From the NCBI GenBank assembly GCA_963840095.1, contig CAWIXN010000005.1, forward strand, positions 62,001 through 126,000: a stretch of 64,000 nucleotides of DNA, in the 5' to 3' direction. The notes beneath the pieces were generated by a model that ran no database searches, was not told where the DNA came from, and saw only the letters and a program-made list of their open reading frames with translations. This DNA is from DATBGO01 sp963840095. GTDB taxonomy: Bacteria > Actinomycetota > Actinomycetes > Streptosporangiales > Streptosporangiaceae. The stretch's first letter is position 1. Each line of letters starts with the position of its first letter. Positions 7,524 to 15,311 of the stretch are shown piece after piece. The translations under genes were made by a program, and so were the position numbers.

Positions 7524-8762
7524 ATGCGGGTAGTGGTGGCGGGCGCCGGGTTTGCCGGGCTGCTCGCGGCCTACCGGGTGCTCGAGGCCGGTCACGAGGC
7601 CGTGGTGCTGGAAGCCCGGGACCGGGTCGGAGGCCGCGTGTGGTCCTCCGAGCTTGTCCCCGGTGACCCGCGAACCGTCGTCGAGCGGGGCGGCGAGTTC
7701 GTGCTGGACGGCTATGACCTCATGCGGGCGGTAATGGCGGAGCTTGGCCTGGCCCTGGCCGACACGACCATGTCCTACTACGAGCGGGAACCGCGGGGTG
7801 CGGCGGTCACTAACCACCAGGAGATGGCCCGCTGCGCGGCAGTCGTGGCCGGGGCCGCCGCGGCGGCCCCGCCCGGCACCTCCCTCGCCGAGGCGGCCTC
7901 CTGCTGGGACGGCTCGCCCGCCGCGCTCGCCGCCTACCTGTCGCGCGCTGAGGTCACCAATGGCATCAGCGCTGACGTCCTCGCCGCGGCCGCGGCCGCC
8001 GACCTGACCGCCGGGTTCGAGCGCCGCCCGTCCTGGCGGGTGGCCGGGGGGAACCAGCAGCTGGCGGGGCGGCTGGCCACCCGTCTCGGGACGGCGGTGC
8101 GGCTGCGGAGCCCGGTGCGGTTGGTCCGCCACGATCGTCACGGCGTGGCGGTCCGCATCGACGGCGGCGAGGTGACCGGTGATGCCGTCATCATCGCGGT
8201 GCCGATGGCCGTGCTGCGCAGGCTGCCGTTCTCGCCGCGCCTGCCCGACAGCCGCCGGGCAGCCTGGCGGCGTGCCGGTCTGGCGCATAACGCCAAGCTG
8301 CACGTCCCGCTGACTCGCCCGGCTGCCGCCTCGGCCGTGCAGAGCGTGCCCGGCCGGTTCTGGACCTGGACGGCGACTGACGCGACCGGCGAGGTCCAGC
8401 CGGTGCTGCACGCCTTCGGCGGCACCGCCGCGGGCCTGGCCGCCCTGGCGGTGGCCGGGGGACCAGCGACCTGGGCATCCCGGGTGGCGGCGCTCCGGCC
8501 CGACCTGGCCGTCGACCTTGACCGGGCCCTGCTCACCACCTGGAACGATGACCGGTGGGCCGGTGAGTCCTACTCAGCGCTCACCGTCGGCATGGCCGCC
8601 GGGGACGATGAGCTGATAGCCCGGCCAGCCGGCCGGGTGCACTTCGCCGGCGAGCATACGGCCGGTGCCTGGGCGGGCCTGATGGAGGGCGCGCTGCGAT
8701 CCGGCCAGCGTGCGGCCGGCGAGGTGCTGGCTGCCCACGGCGGCGGCAATGCCGGCCAGTAG
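7524..8762 (+). CDS. FAD-dependent amine oxidase
   Basis: 412 residues, ATG with an AGGAGCGG ribosome site. The N-terminus MRVVVAGAGFAGLLAAYRV is the Rossmann GxGxxG dinucleotide site, continuing to LEARDRVGGRVWS, the second FAD motif of the monoamine-oxidase/phytoene desaturase superfamily. The C-terminus RVHFAGEHTAGAWAGLMEGA is the typical flavin-contact helix of flavin-containing amine oxidases. It would oxidise an amine to imine/aldehyde with H2O2 release; the substrate is unknown. It is shorter than classic MAOs but within the actinobacterial range. No operon partner; an XRE-PNPOx gene follows after about 215 bp. Confidence 0.85.
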   Translation: MRVVVAGAGFAGLLAAYRVLEAGHEAVVLEARDRVGGRVWSSELVPGDPRTVVERGGEFVLDGYDLMRAVMAELGLALADTTMSYYEREPRGAAVTNHQEMARCAAVVAGAAAAAPPGTSLAEAASCWDGSPAALAAYLSRAEVTNGISADVLAAAAAADLTAGFERRPSWRVAGGNQQLAGRLATRLGTAVRLRSPVRLVRHDRHGVAVRIDGGEVTGDAVIIAVPMAVLRRLPFSPRLPDSRRAAWRRAGLAHNAKLHVPLTRPAAASAVQSVPGRFWTWTATDATGEVQPVLHAFGGTAAGLAALAVAGGPATWASRVAALRPDLAVDLDRALLTTWNDDRWAGESYSALTVGMAAGDDELIARPAGRVHFAGEHTAGAWAGLMEGALRSGQRAAGEVLAAHGGGNAGQ

Positions 8763-8978
8763 CCGGATGCCGCCCGGTAGCCGCGGCCCGACGCTGGGAG
8801 GGCAGCTGCGAGGGTTCGCTCATCAGGCGGAGGTCCAGACGGACGCAGGCCGCCGGCTGGCATCCCGCCCGGTAAGGTAGCGGCAAGCCGGTGCGTGGCT
8901 CGTGCGAGCCGTCATCATGGCTGCCATCCTGGGACTGCGCGGTACCAAGCCCGGTCGCCGAAGGGCAGGTGGAGGCTA

Positions 8979-9644
8979 ATGGATCCCGAGGTGAGCCACG
9001 GCGGCACCGATGTGGGCCGGCGGATTCACGAGCGCCGTCGCAAAGCGGGACTGAGCAGGGAAGAGGCGGCGAGCCGGGCGGGCATGGCAGACAGCTATCT
9101 CGCGTACCTGGAGACCGATCCTGACGCGGCCCCGACATCGGCGGCGCTGGCCCGGCTGGCGGCCGCCCTGGAGACCAGCACCCGCACCATGACGGGCGCG
9201 GCGCTCGACCTCCCGCCCGGCCAGCAGTCGCCGGAACAGCGCCCGGTGCTGCGGCCGCTCAGCGCCGACGAGTGCCGGGCCTTTCTCGGGAGCGGCGGCG
9301 TGGGCCGGTTCCTGTTCGACGCCGACCGCGGTCCGGTCGCTGTCCCGGTCAATTACCGGATGCTCGGTGACGACATAGTGTTCCGTACCGAGGACGGGAC
9401 CACCCTGGCGGCGGCGGCAGCACCGGGCCAGCCGGTGTCCTTTGAGGTCGACCACCTCGACGAGGCACTGGGCGAGGGGTGGAGCGTCCTGGTCAGCGGG
9501 CAGGCGCACGTGATCACCGACCGCGCCGAGCTGGACGAGGTGAAGTCGCTGGAGATCGCCCCGTGGGCGGGCGGCGCGAGGCAGACCTACATCCGGGTCG
9601 CGGCCGGGCAGGTCACCGGGCGCCAGATCCGGGCGGACGGATAG
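8979..9644 (+). CDS. XRE helix-turn-helix fused to pyridoxamine 5'-phosphate oxidase-like domain
   Basis: 221 residues from ATG 8979, with AGGTGGAGG ahead of it; a longer frame upstream lacks a ribosome site. Residues about 10-75 form a Cro/C1-type HTH (IHERRRKAGLSREEAASRAG, LARLAAALE). Residues about 90-215 form a PNPOx-like split barrel with GVGRFLFDADRGPVAVPVNY, DDIVFRTEDG and the C-terminal RITGR-like VTGRQIRAD. This fusion is common in actinobacteria, where the flavin or F420-binding barrel may sense redox state. It is paralogous in its C-terminal half to the PNPOx gene at 24592. Confidence 0.88.
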   Translation: MDPEVSHGGTDVGRRIHERRRKAGLSREEAASRAGMADSYLAYLETDPDAAPTSAALARLAAALETSTRTMTGAALDLPPGQQSPEQRPVLRPLSADECRAFLGSGGVGRFLFDADRGPVAVPVNYRMLGDDIVFRTEDGTTLAAAAAPGQPVSFEVDHLDEALGEGWSVLVSGQAHVITDRAELDEVKSLEIAPWAGGARQTYIRVAAGQVTGRQIRADG

Positions 9645-9659
9645 CCGCACCCGTGCGGC
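9644..9659. terminator. Short hairpin between convergent genes
   Basis: GCCGCAC-CC-GTGCGGC, a perfect 7-bp stem in the 24-bp gap between the XRE-PNPOx gene and the convergent permease operon. It could serve both strands; there is no T-run. Confidence 0.4.
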
Positions 9660-9668
9660 CTGGGAGCG

Positions 9669-10673
9669 TCAGTGCTGCCGCAGCCGCGTGTCGAGTGAGT
9701 CCCGCAGCGCATCGCCGGCGAAGTTGAACGCCAGGACCGTCGCCATGATGACGAACCCGGCTGGATAGACCTCCCACCAGTACCCGTCGAGCAGGTACGT
9801 AGTGCCCTGGGACAGCATCCCGCCCCAGGTCGCGGCGGGCGGCGGCAGCCCGAAACCGAGGAAGCTCAAGGTGGCCAGGAGGATGATGGCATCGGCCACC
9901 TGGAAGGTCGCACTGACGACGATGGTCCCGAACGTATTCGGGACCAGGTGCCGCAGCATGATCCGCAGCCTGCCGCCGCCCATCACCCGGACGGCCTGGA
10001 TGTACTCGCGCACCCGCAGCGACAGTGTCTCGCCGCGGACCAGGCGGGCGGGCCCGAGCCAGGAAAGCGCCGAGACCACCACGATGAGCAGCAGGATCGT
10101 CGGAATGAACACCGTCGACAGGTAGATGAGCAGGAAGATTGCCGGAATGGCCAGCATGATGTCGACGACTCGCATCATGACGGCGTCGGCCAGGCCACCG
10201 CTGAAGCCGGAGACCGCGCCCCAGACGACGCCGATGGCCGTCGCGAACACGGCGACGGCCAGGCCGATCTCCAGGGAGACCTGACCGCCGATCATGAGCC
10301 TGCCGAGAATGTCGTACCCGTTGGCGTCGGTGCCGAGCGGATGGCCAGGGCCGGGCGGGAGGTTCGTCAGCTGGATGTTCGCGTGTATCTGGTCGGTGTG
10401 GTATAGCACCGGGCCGAGGAAGCAGAACAGCACCAGGCCCGCGATCATGGCCAGGCCGGCCAGGCCGAGGCGGTGCGCCATGAAGGCCCGCAGTACCGAG
10501 TGACGGGCCGGCCGTCCTGGCGCCGACGAGCCCGGCTGACTTCCGACTGGCTCGCTGAGGTCTGGCGGGCGCCGCAGCCCGGCTGGCCCGGCGGTGACGG
10601 CAATGGCCCGTCGGGCCTGCGGCCCGGCGCCGGCCGCAGCCGGGCGGTCGGCCTCCTGCGGCCAGTCAGCCAT
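9669..10673 (-). CDS. Oligopeptide-type ABC transporter permease (DppC/OppC)
   Basis: 334 residues. A Pro/Ala-rich cytosolic N-terminus of about 60 residues is followed by six membrane helices. The segment HPLGTDANGYDILGRLMIGG is the DppC hallmark, and the EAA loop is EYIQAVRVMGGGRLRIMLRH. The C-terminus GDALRDSLDTRLRQH is also typical (GDxLRDxLDPR). The start overlaps the stop of the upstream DppB-type gene by 8 bp, indicating coupling. No dppD or dppF ATPase is present in the operon, so ATPases must be shared from elsewhere or lost. Confidence 0.9.
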   Translation of the reverse strand: MADWPQEADRPAAAGAGPQARRAIAVTAGPAGLRRPPDLSEPVGSQPGSSAPGRPARHSVLRAFMAHRLGLAGLAMIAGLVLFCFLGPVLYHTDQIHANIQLTNLPPGPGHPLGTDANGYDILGRLMIGGQVSLEIGLAVAVFATAIGVVWGAVSGFSGGLADAVMMRVVDIMLAIPAIFLLIYLSTVFIPTILLLIVVVSALSWLGPARLVRGETLSLRVREYIQAVRVMGGGRLRIMLRHLVPNTFGTIVVSATFQVADAIILLATLSFLGFGLPPPAATWGGMLSQGTTYLLDGYWWEVYPAGFVIMATVLAFNFAGDALRDSLDTRLRQH

Positions 10674-11613
10674 AACGAACCCGCGGATCGAGGACGGCGT
10701 ACGCGAGGTCCGCGAACAGGTTGCCGAGGACGGTGACGATCCCGACGATCACCGTAATGCCAAGCTCGACGGGGTAGTCGGCGTTCACCGCCGCTGTGTA
10801 ATAGGTAAGCCCGACGCCGGGCACGTTGAAGACATACTCGACGATCAGGCCTGCGGTGAGCACCGCCGGGATCGACAGGCCGACCAGCGTGATGACCGAG
10901 ATCAGCGAGTTCCTGACCACATGGCGGCTCAGCACGAGCCGGTTCGGCAGGCCCTTCGCCCTGGCCACCCGGACATAGTCCTCGGCCAGGGTGCTGATGG
11001 CGGCCGACCGCATATAGCGGCTGAACAGCGCGACGTTGACCAGGGTGAGCGTGAGTACGGGCAGGACCAGCGCCCTGGGGTCGGCCAGCAGCCCGCCTAC
11101 GGTGGCCGACTGGGGCGCCTCAGGCGGAAATATGTGCAGGGCCACCGAGAGCCCGGCGATCAGCAGCAGTGCGAGCCAGTACGACGGCATCGAGTACAGC
11201 GTGAAGGCCGCTGCTGTAGCGATATGGTCGGTCGCCCGGTTCCTGCGCAGGGCCTGCGCTATGCCCAGCGGGATGGCGATCGCCAGCGCCAGCACCAGGG
11301 CCGAGCCCACCAGGACGAGGTCGTTAGGCAGCTGATGGATAACGAGCGAGTCGACGCTCTGGTTTAGCCGGTAGGAATAGCCCAGGTTGCCGCGGGCCAG
11401 GCGGCCGAGGAACGACAAGTACTGCTCGATGACGGGCCGGTTCAGGCCGTTAGCGCGGTTGAACGCCGTGATCTCGGCCGGGCTGGCCCGGGAGCCGAGG
11501 ATGGCCCTGGCCAGGCTGCCGGGTATGAGGTGCTCGAGGATGAAGGTCACCGCCGTCACCCCGAGAACGACCAGGACAGCCTGGGCCAGCCGCCGGATGA
11601 TGTACCCGATCAC
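10666..11613 (-). CDS. Oligopeptide-type ABC transporter permease (DppB/OppB)
   Basis: 315 residues, six helices. The N-terminus MIGYIIRRLAQAVLVVLGVT, the FNRANGLNRPVIEQY loop and the EAA region AEDYVRVARAKGLPNRLVLS are DppB/OppB signatures, and the end LADLAYAVLDPRVRYG is canonical. It lies directly after the lipoprotein gene with a hairpin in the 54-bp gap, and overlaps the DppC partner by 8 bp. Confidence 0.92.
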   Translation of the reverse strand: MIGYIIRRLAQAVLVVLGVTAVTFILEHLIPGSLARAILGSRASPAEITAFNRANGLNRPVIEQYLSFLGRLARGNLGYSYRLNQSVDSLVIHQLPNDLVLVGSALVLALAIAIPLGIAQALRRNRATDHIATAAAFTLYSMPSYWLALLLIAGLSVALHIFPPEAPQSATVGGLLADPRALVLPVLTLTLVNVALFSRYMRSAAISTLAEDYVRVARAKGLPNRLVLSRHVVRNSLISVITLVGLSIPAVLTAGLIVEYVFNVPGVGLTYYTAAVNADYPVELGITVIVGIVTVLGNLFADLAYAVLDPRVRYG

Positions 11614-11643
11614 GTCGTGGAAAGCCTCTCATCTCGTGGCCGG

Positions 11644-11667
11644 GCCGGCGGCTACCGGGCCGCCGGC
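11644..11667 (-). terminator. Intra-operon hairpin after the binding-protein gene
   Basis: GCCGGCGGC-TACCGG-GCCGCCGGC, a perfect 9-bp stem placed immediately after the lipoprotein stop codon and before dppB. Such hairpins typically stabilise or attenuate transcripts so that binding protein exceeds permease. Confidence 0.45.
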
Positions 11668-13563
11668 TCAGCTCTTCGTGAAGTACCACTCCTCCGGGCT
11701 GATAAAGCCGTAGGCGTTGGGCGTGTAGCCGTGCAGGTTCGACTGGACCGAGTCCAGGCTGCCTGGGCTCGGCTGCCAGAAGTTCGGCAGCTGCAGCCTG
11801 ACCTGATCGGCGTAGGCGTTGAGCGCGGCCTGTGCGTTGCCCCCTGACCTGGTCGTGGCGACGATCAGCTTGTCGATCGCCGGGTCTGAGTAGTTGTTGA
11901 CGTTGCCGAGCGCGCCGGTCTGGAAGATTTCCTCGCCGCTCGGATAGTGATCGGGCTCGAAGACCCAGCTGCCCGCGTAGTTCCCGAGCTCCCAGCTGCA
12001 GGCCGCGGATGTGGGGGAGCAGGGCTCGATCGTCTGATCGATCGTCGCCGAGGTCACCTCATCCAGCGAGATCTCGATCCCGACCTGCTTGGCCACCGAC
12101 TGCAGGTCGGTCATCGAGCCGTCGGTGTAGGGTCGGCCGCTCGGGTACATCAGGGTGAAGTTGAGCGGCTGGCCTGCCTTGATCCCCTCGCCGCAGTCAG
12201 TGCCGCCGGTGCCGGGCCTGGCGCAGGTCGAGACCCCGTTCGAGACGATCTTCCAGCCGTGCGCGGCGAGCAGCGCGTTCGCGGCAGGCACGCTGAACGG
12301 ATACGGGTTCACCGAGGCGTTGGCATCTGAGTAAGGGTTGGCCGGGCTGGCAGGCACTGGGCTGTAGGTAGGCACGCCGAGACCGTCATAGTAAGCGTGG
12401 ATCCAGCCGGTCTGGTCGACGAGATGCTGGAATGCCTGCCGGAAGTAGAGCTGTCGGAGAATCGGCCCGACCTTCGGGTTGTTGAAGTTCGGCTCGAAAT
12501 AATCGAAGCCGAACGTGAAGTCCCTGACCAGCTGATAACCCTGGGACCGCAGGGCCGGCTGCTGGGGCAGGTCGTTATCGGGCACATAGCCGACCGAGAT
12601 CTGCTCGCCTGAGCTGCCTGGCCCGCCGCTGGCCGGCCCGGCCTTCAGCACCGAGAACTCAGCGGTGGTGCTGGTAAACGGAAGCTCGACGAACTTGGCC
12701 AGGTGCGGCTTCCGCGGGCCGGAGTAGCTGTGGTTCGGCACGAAGGTCGCGGTGCCGTCGCTGGTCAGGCTGGCCAGTTTCCACGGGCCATCCACGATCG
12801 ACCAGATCGGGCTCGATGCGTACCCGGAGATCTCCTTGGCCTGGCCGTTCAGGAAGTTGTACACGGCCCGGGCGCCCGCCGCGGTGGTGTCAGGCAGGTT
12901 CGCTGCGGCCCCCGCCGGGGCCTTCTGGGCCAGTGCCGTCCGGTCCCACGCGATGGGCAGCGGGGTGATCTGCGACAGCTCGTTATAGGTGTACCAGAGC
13001 GGGCTGTAGCTGGCGTTCAGCCGCAACTGCAGACTAGCCGGGCTGAGCGCCTTCCAGGAGAGCACGTTGTCGGGGAAGCCGCCGGGAACGTAGGAGGCCC
13101 AGTCGGCCTTGTTGGCCTTGAGCAGGTTGATCCAGAATCCGACGTCGCGGGCGGTCACGGTCTCGCCGTCGGACCACAGGTAGTGCTTCAGCGTGATGGT
13201 GACGACGCGATCGTTGTCGCTGTACACCGGCTGGTTGCCGATCGACAGCGGGTAGTCGATCGAGGTGTTGCCCTGGTCCCCGAACCAGTACAGCGGCGGG
13301 TAGAGCAGGGTCTGCAGGTCGGCGGTGTTCTCGCCGCTGAAGTTCTCGCCCGACACCAGCGGGAAGATGTAGGTCGGCGGTTCCAGGGGCTGCTCAGCGA
13401 AGTAGGCGGTGCCGCCCTGGACCGGCTTTCCGCCGCTGGCGGCGCCGCCAGCGGCCCCGGAGGTACCGCCCGAGGCGCAGGCCGCCAGGCCGAGAGCGGC
13501 CGCGACGGCCAGCCCGACCGCCGCCAGTGCCGTGCGGTGTGGGTACGTGCTCATGTCAGTCAC
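11668..13563 (-). CDS. Oligopeptide ABC transporter substrate-binding lipoprotein
   Basis: 631 residues. The signal peptide ends in a lipobox LGLAAC near residue 28, followed by a Gly/Ala-rich linker. The mature part has the SBP_bac_5 (DppA/OppA) fold: GGTAYFAEQPLEPPTYIFPL near the start, the domain signature SDGETVTARDVGFWINLL and the late QPLNFTLMYPSG segment. It captures peptides or a related solute outside the membrane for the DppBC-type permeases downstream. The ATG overlaps the preceding stop by 4 bp (ATGA), so this lipoprotein is translationally coupled to an unrelated THI5/NMT1-like protein. Confidence 0.9.
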   Translation of the reverse strand: MTDMSTYPHRTALAAVGLAVAAALGLAACASGGTSGAAGGAASGGKPVQGGTAYFAEQPLEPPTYIFPLVSGENFSGENTADLQTLLYPPLYWFGDQGNTSIDYPLSIGNQPVYSDNDRVVTITLKHYLWSDGETVTARDVGFWINLLKANKADWASYVPGGFPDNVLSWKALSPASLQLRLNASYSPLWYTYNELSQITPLPIAWDRTALAQKAPAGAAANLPDTTAAGARAVYNFLNGQAKEISGYASSPIWSIVDGPWKLASLTSDGTATFVPNHSYSGPRKPHLAKFVELPFTSTTAEFSVLKAGPASGGPGSSGEQISVGYVPDNDLPQQPALRSQGYQLVRDFTFGFDYFEPNFNNPKVGPILRQLYFRQAFQHLVDQTGWIHAYYDGLGVPTYSPVPASPANPYSDANASVNPYPFSVPAANALLAAHGWKIVSNGVSTCARPGTGGTDCGEGIKAGQPLNFTLMYPSGRPYTDGSMTDLQSVAKQVGIEISLDEVTSATIDQTIEPCSPTSAACSWELGNYAGSWVFEPDHYPSGEEIFQTGALGNVNNYSDPAIDKLIVATTRSGGNAQAALNAYADQVRLQLPNFWQPSPGSLDSVQSNLHGYTPNAYGFISPEEWYFTKS

Positions 13564-14480
13564 CTTGCCGCGTCAGGAAGGAATTCATTTGTGGTCGCCC
13601 CGCGCCACGCATCCGCGCTCGCGAGAACGGCATAGTCGGCCAGCCATTTCGCATATCCGGCCACCAGGTCGTCGGCCCGCTGGATGCCCCACTGTCCATC
13701 ATGGAACCAGCTGCTGGCGACGAGTTCCAGCGAGCGGGCGAGCCGCCAGCTGGGCTGGTACGGGATCGCGCGCTCCAGCAGTGCGAGGGTGGCGGCCTGA
13801 TCGGCTGCGGCGGCCCGGAACCCCCGGGACGTCGCCCCGACGAACGTCCGGACCAGCTGCGGATTTCTGTCTACCGTCCACTCCTGGGTGCCGAGCAGGT
13901 AACTGTGATAAGCCGGAGCGCCGATCTCAGACACCCGCCAGGTGATCAGCTCGTCCTCCGGCACGCCCAGTGACAGCACGTCCCAGCACCAGTAGCCACC
14001 GAAGAGCGCGTCGAGGCCGGCCGCGACGAGGTAATCGGGCGTCAGCTCGTGCCCTGCCGTATTCACGGTAATGACCTGCGACGGGTCGCCGCCGTCGGCG
14101 GCAACCCGATGGCTGACCATCGCCCGGCCCCTGGGGGTGGGACCGTAGCCGACCCGGTGGCCCGCGAGATCACGAGGGCGGCGGATGCCCGAGCCGCGGC
14201 TCGCCTGGATCGTCTCCAGGCCGGTCTGGTTGATCGCCGCCACGCCGACCAGCGGCTCGCCCTTCTCCCTGCGGACGAGCAGCCGGTTCGACGGGAACAC
14301 GCCGAAGTCCACTTCGAACCGGCTCAGGTGCGCGAGCGTGTCGCCACGGCCGTAGTCGTGCGTAGTCAGCTCCACGTCCAACCCCGCCTCCTGATACCAG
14401 CCGCGGTCGCGGGCCACATAGAAGCCTGCGGCGTTCGGCCAGGGGTGGACGTAGTCGAGCATGACCCGAACGGATGTCAT
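13560..14480 (-). CDS. THI5/NMT1-like substrate-binding-fold protein without signal peptide
   Basis: 306 residues. VRVMLDYVHPWPNAAGFYVA and RDRGWYQEAGLDVELTTHDY are the opening strands of the NMT1/THI5 periplasmic-binding fold (family including ThiY, SsuA and yeast Thi5). The N-terminus begins directly with the domain; there is no hydrophobic leader or lipobox. The start overlaps the uridine kinase-like stop by 4 bp, so an extended exported form is not possible without entering that gene. It is either a cytosolic ligand-binding protein or a Thi5-like enzyme, but the Thi5 CCCFC motif is absent. Cysteine-poor. Position suggests a role in pyrimidine or thiamin-precursor metabolism, which is inference. 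Confidence 0.75.
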   Translation of the reverse strand: MTSVRVMLDYVHPWPNAAGFYVARDRGWYQEAGLDVELTTHDYGRGDTLAHLSRFEVDFGVFPSNRLLVRREKGEPLVGVAAINQTGLETIQASRGSGIRRPRDLAGHRVGYGPTPRGRAMVSHRVAADGGDPSQVITVNTAGHELTPDYLVAAGLDALFGGYWCWDVLSLGVPEDELITWRVSEIGAPAYHSYLLGTQEWTVDRNPQLVRTFVGATSRGFRAAAADQAATLALLERAIPYQPSWRLARSLELVASSWFHDGQWGIQRADDLVAGYAKWLADYAVLASADAWRGATTNEFLPDAAR

Positions 14481-15094
14481 GGCGAGCCTCCAGGGCGGTC
14501 AGCAGGAACGGGGCTGGTGCCGGGAACGACCAGATCGAACGAGGCAGGCGGCCTGGGCCCGGCGAAATAGGCTTGCTCCGCGATCAGCCAGTCCGCGTCC
14601 CAGTCCGCCGGCTTGATCCGGGCGCGCAGCCGCCGCAGCCGTTCCGGCTCGGGCGTATCGACCAGCACCGAGAAGTCCACCAGGTCGGCGAGTTCGGGCG
14701 CGGCGGAAAAGACGCCCTCGAGGACGATGAGCGCGCTCGGCCCGATCGTGACGGTGCCATCGAGGCCAGCGCCGCGGTCCCAGTCGTACTTCAGGAACGT
14801 CGCGGCGCGCCCCGCTCTGAGCGGCTCGAGGGCCTGGGCGCGGATCCTGCGCCAGTCGTAGTACCGGGCCATCTCGTGGCTGCCCGGCACACCGGCGGCG
14901 AAGAAATCGTCGGTATGCACGAGCGCCGCTGCGGTGGCATCGGCGACGGCAGCGGCGATGGTCGACTTACCTGCGGCCCCGTGCCCGTCGACGGCCAGCA
15001 CCAGGACCTCGGGCTGGGCGGCCTGCCATCGGCGGGCTGCCGCGATCACCGTCCAGGCGGCGGCCCCCGCGGGTAGTGGTCTCGCAGAAGTCAT
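14477..15094 (-). CDS. Uridine kinase-like P-loop kinase
   Basis: 205 residues. The Walker A motif DGHGAAGKSTIAAAVA lies near residue 36, with HTDDFFAAGVPGSHEM following, as in uridine kinase/phosphoribulokinase-family proteins, where the DD binds the nucleoside sugar. YYDWRRIRAQALEPLRAG and LIVLEGVFSAAPELADLVD are also typical of the actinobacterial uridine kinase-like group. It would phosphorylate a nucleoside or vitamin-like alcohol in the cytosol. It heads a five-gene minus-strand unit with a binding-fold protein and an oligopeptide-type importer, suggesting uptake followed by phosphorylation trapping. Confidence 0.82.
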   Translation of the reverse strand: MTSARPLPAGAAAWTVIAAARRWQAAQPEVLVLAVDGHGAAGKSTIAAAVADATAAALVHTDDFFAAGVPGSHEMARYYDWRRIRAQALEPLRAGRAATFLKYDWDRGAGLDGTVTIGPSALIVLEGVFSAAPELADLVDFSVLVDTPEPERLRRLRARIKPADWDADWLIAEQAYFAGPRPPASFDLVVPGTSPVPADRPGGSP

Positions 15095-15311
15095 TTCGGC
15101 TGCTTCTTAACCGGGATCCGCACAGCAGGCCCGGACGCGTCTTCAGCCCGTCGTGCCACGGTAGCCCGTTCGCCCGGCTCTGCCGGAAATTCCTGTGGCG
15201 CCAGTGACAGAGCGGGTGATAGACACGCGAGTGGTGCCCGTGATCAGCGCGCCGCCGCCCGACGCCTGCGGTTGGCAACGAGAGCCTGTGCACGAAGCCG
15301 GGTCGGCGGCG

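Noticed and set aside
10594..11367. Long plus-strand open frame across the permease genes
   Set aside because: Shadow of DppB/DppC: its sequence is His/Gln/Arg/Asp-rich low complexity, typical of antisense frames in high-GC DNA, and it has no motif.
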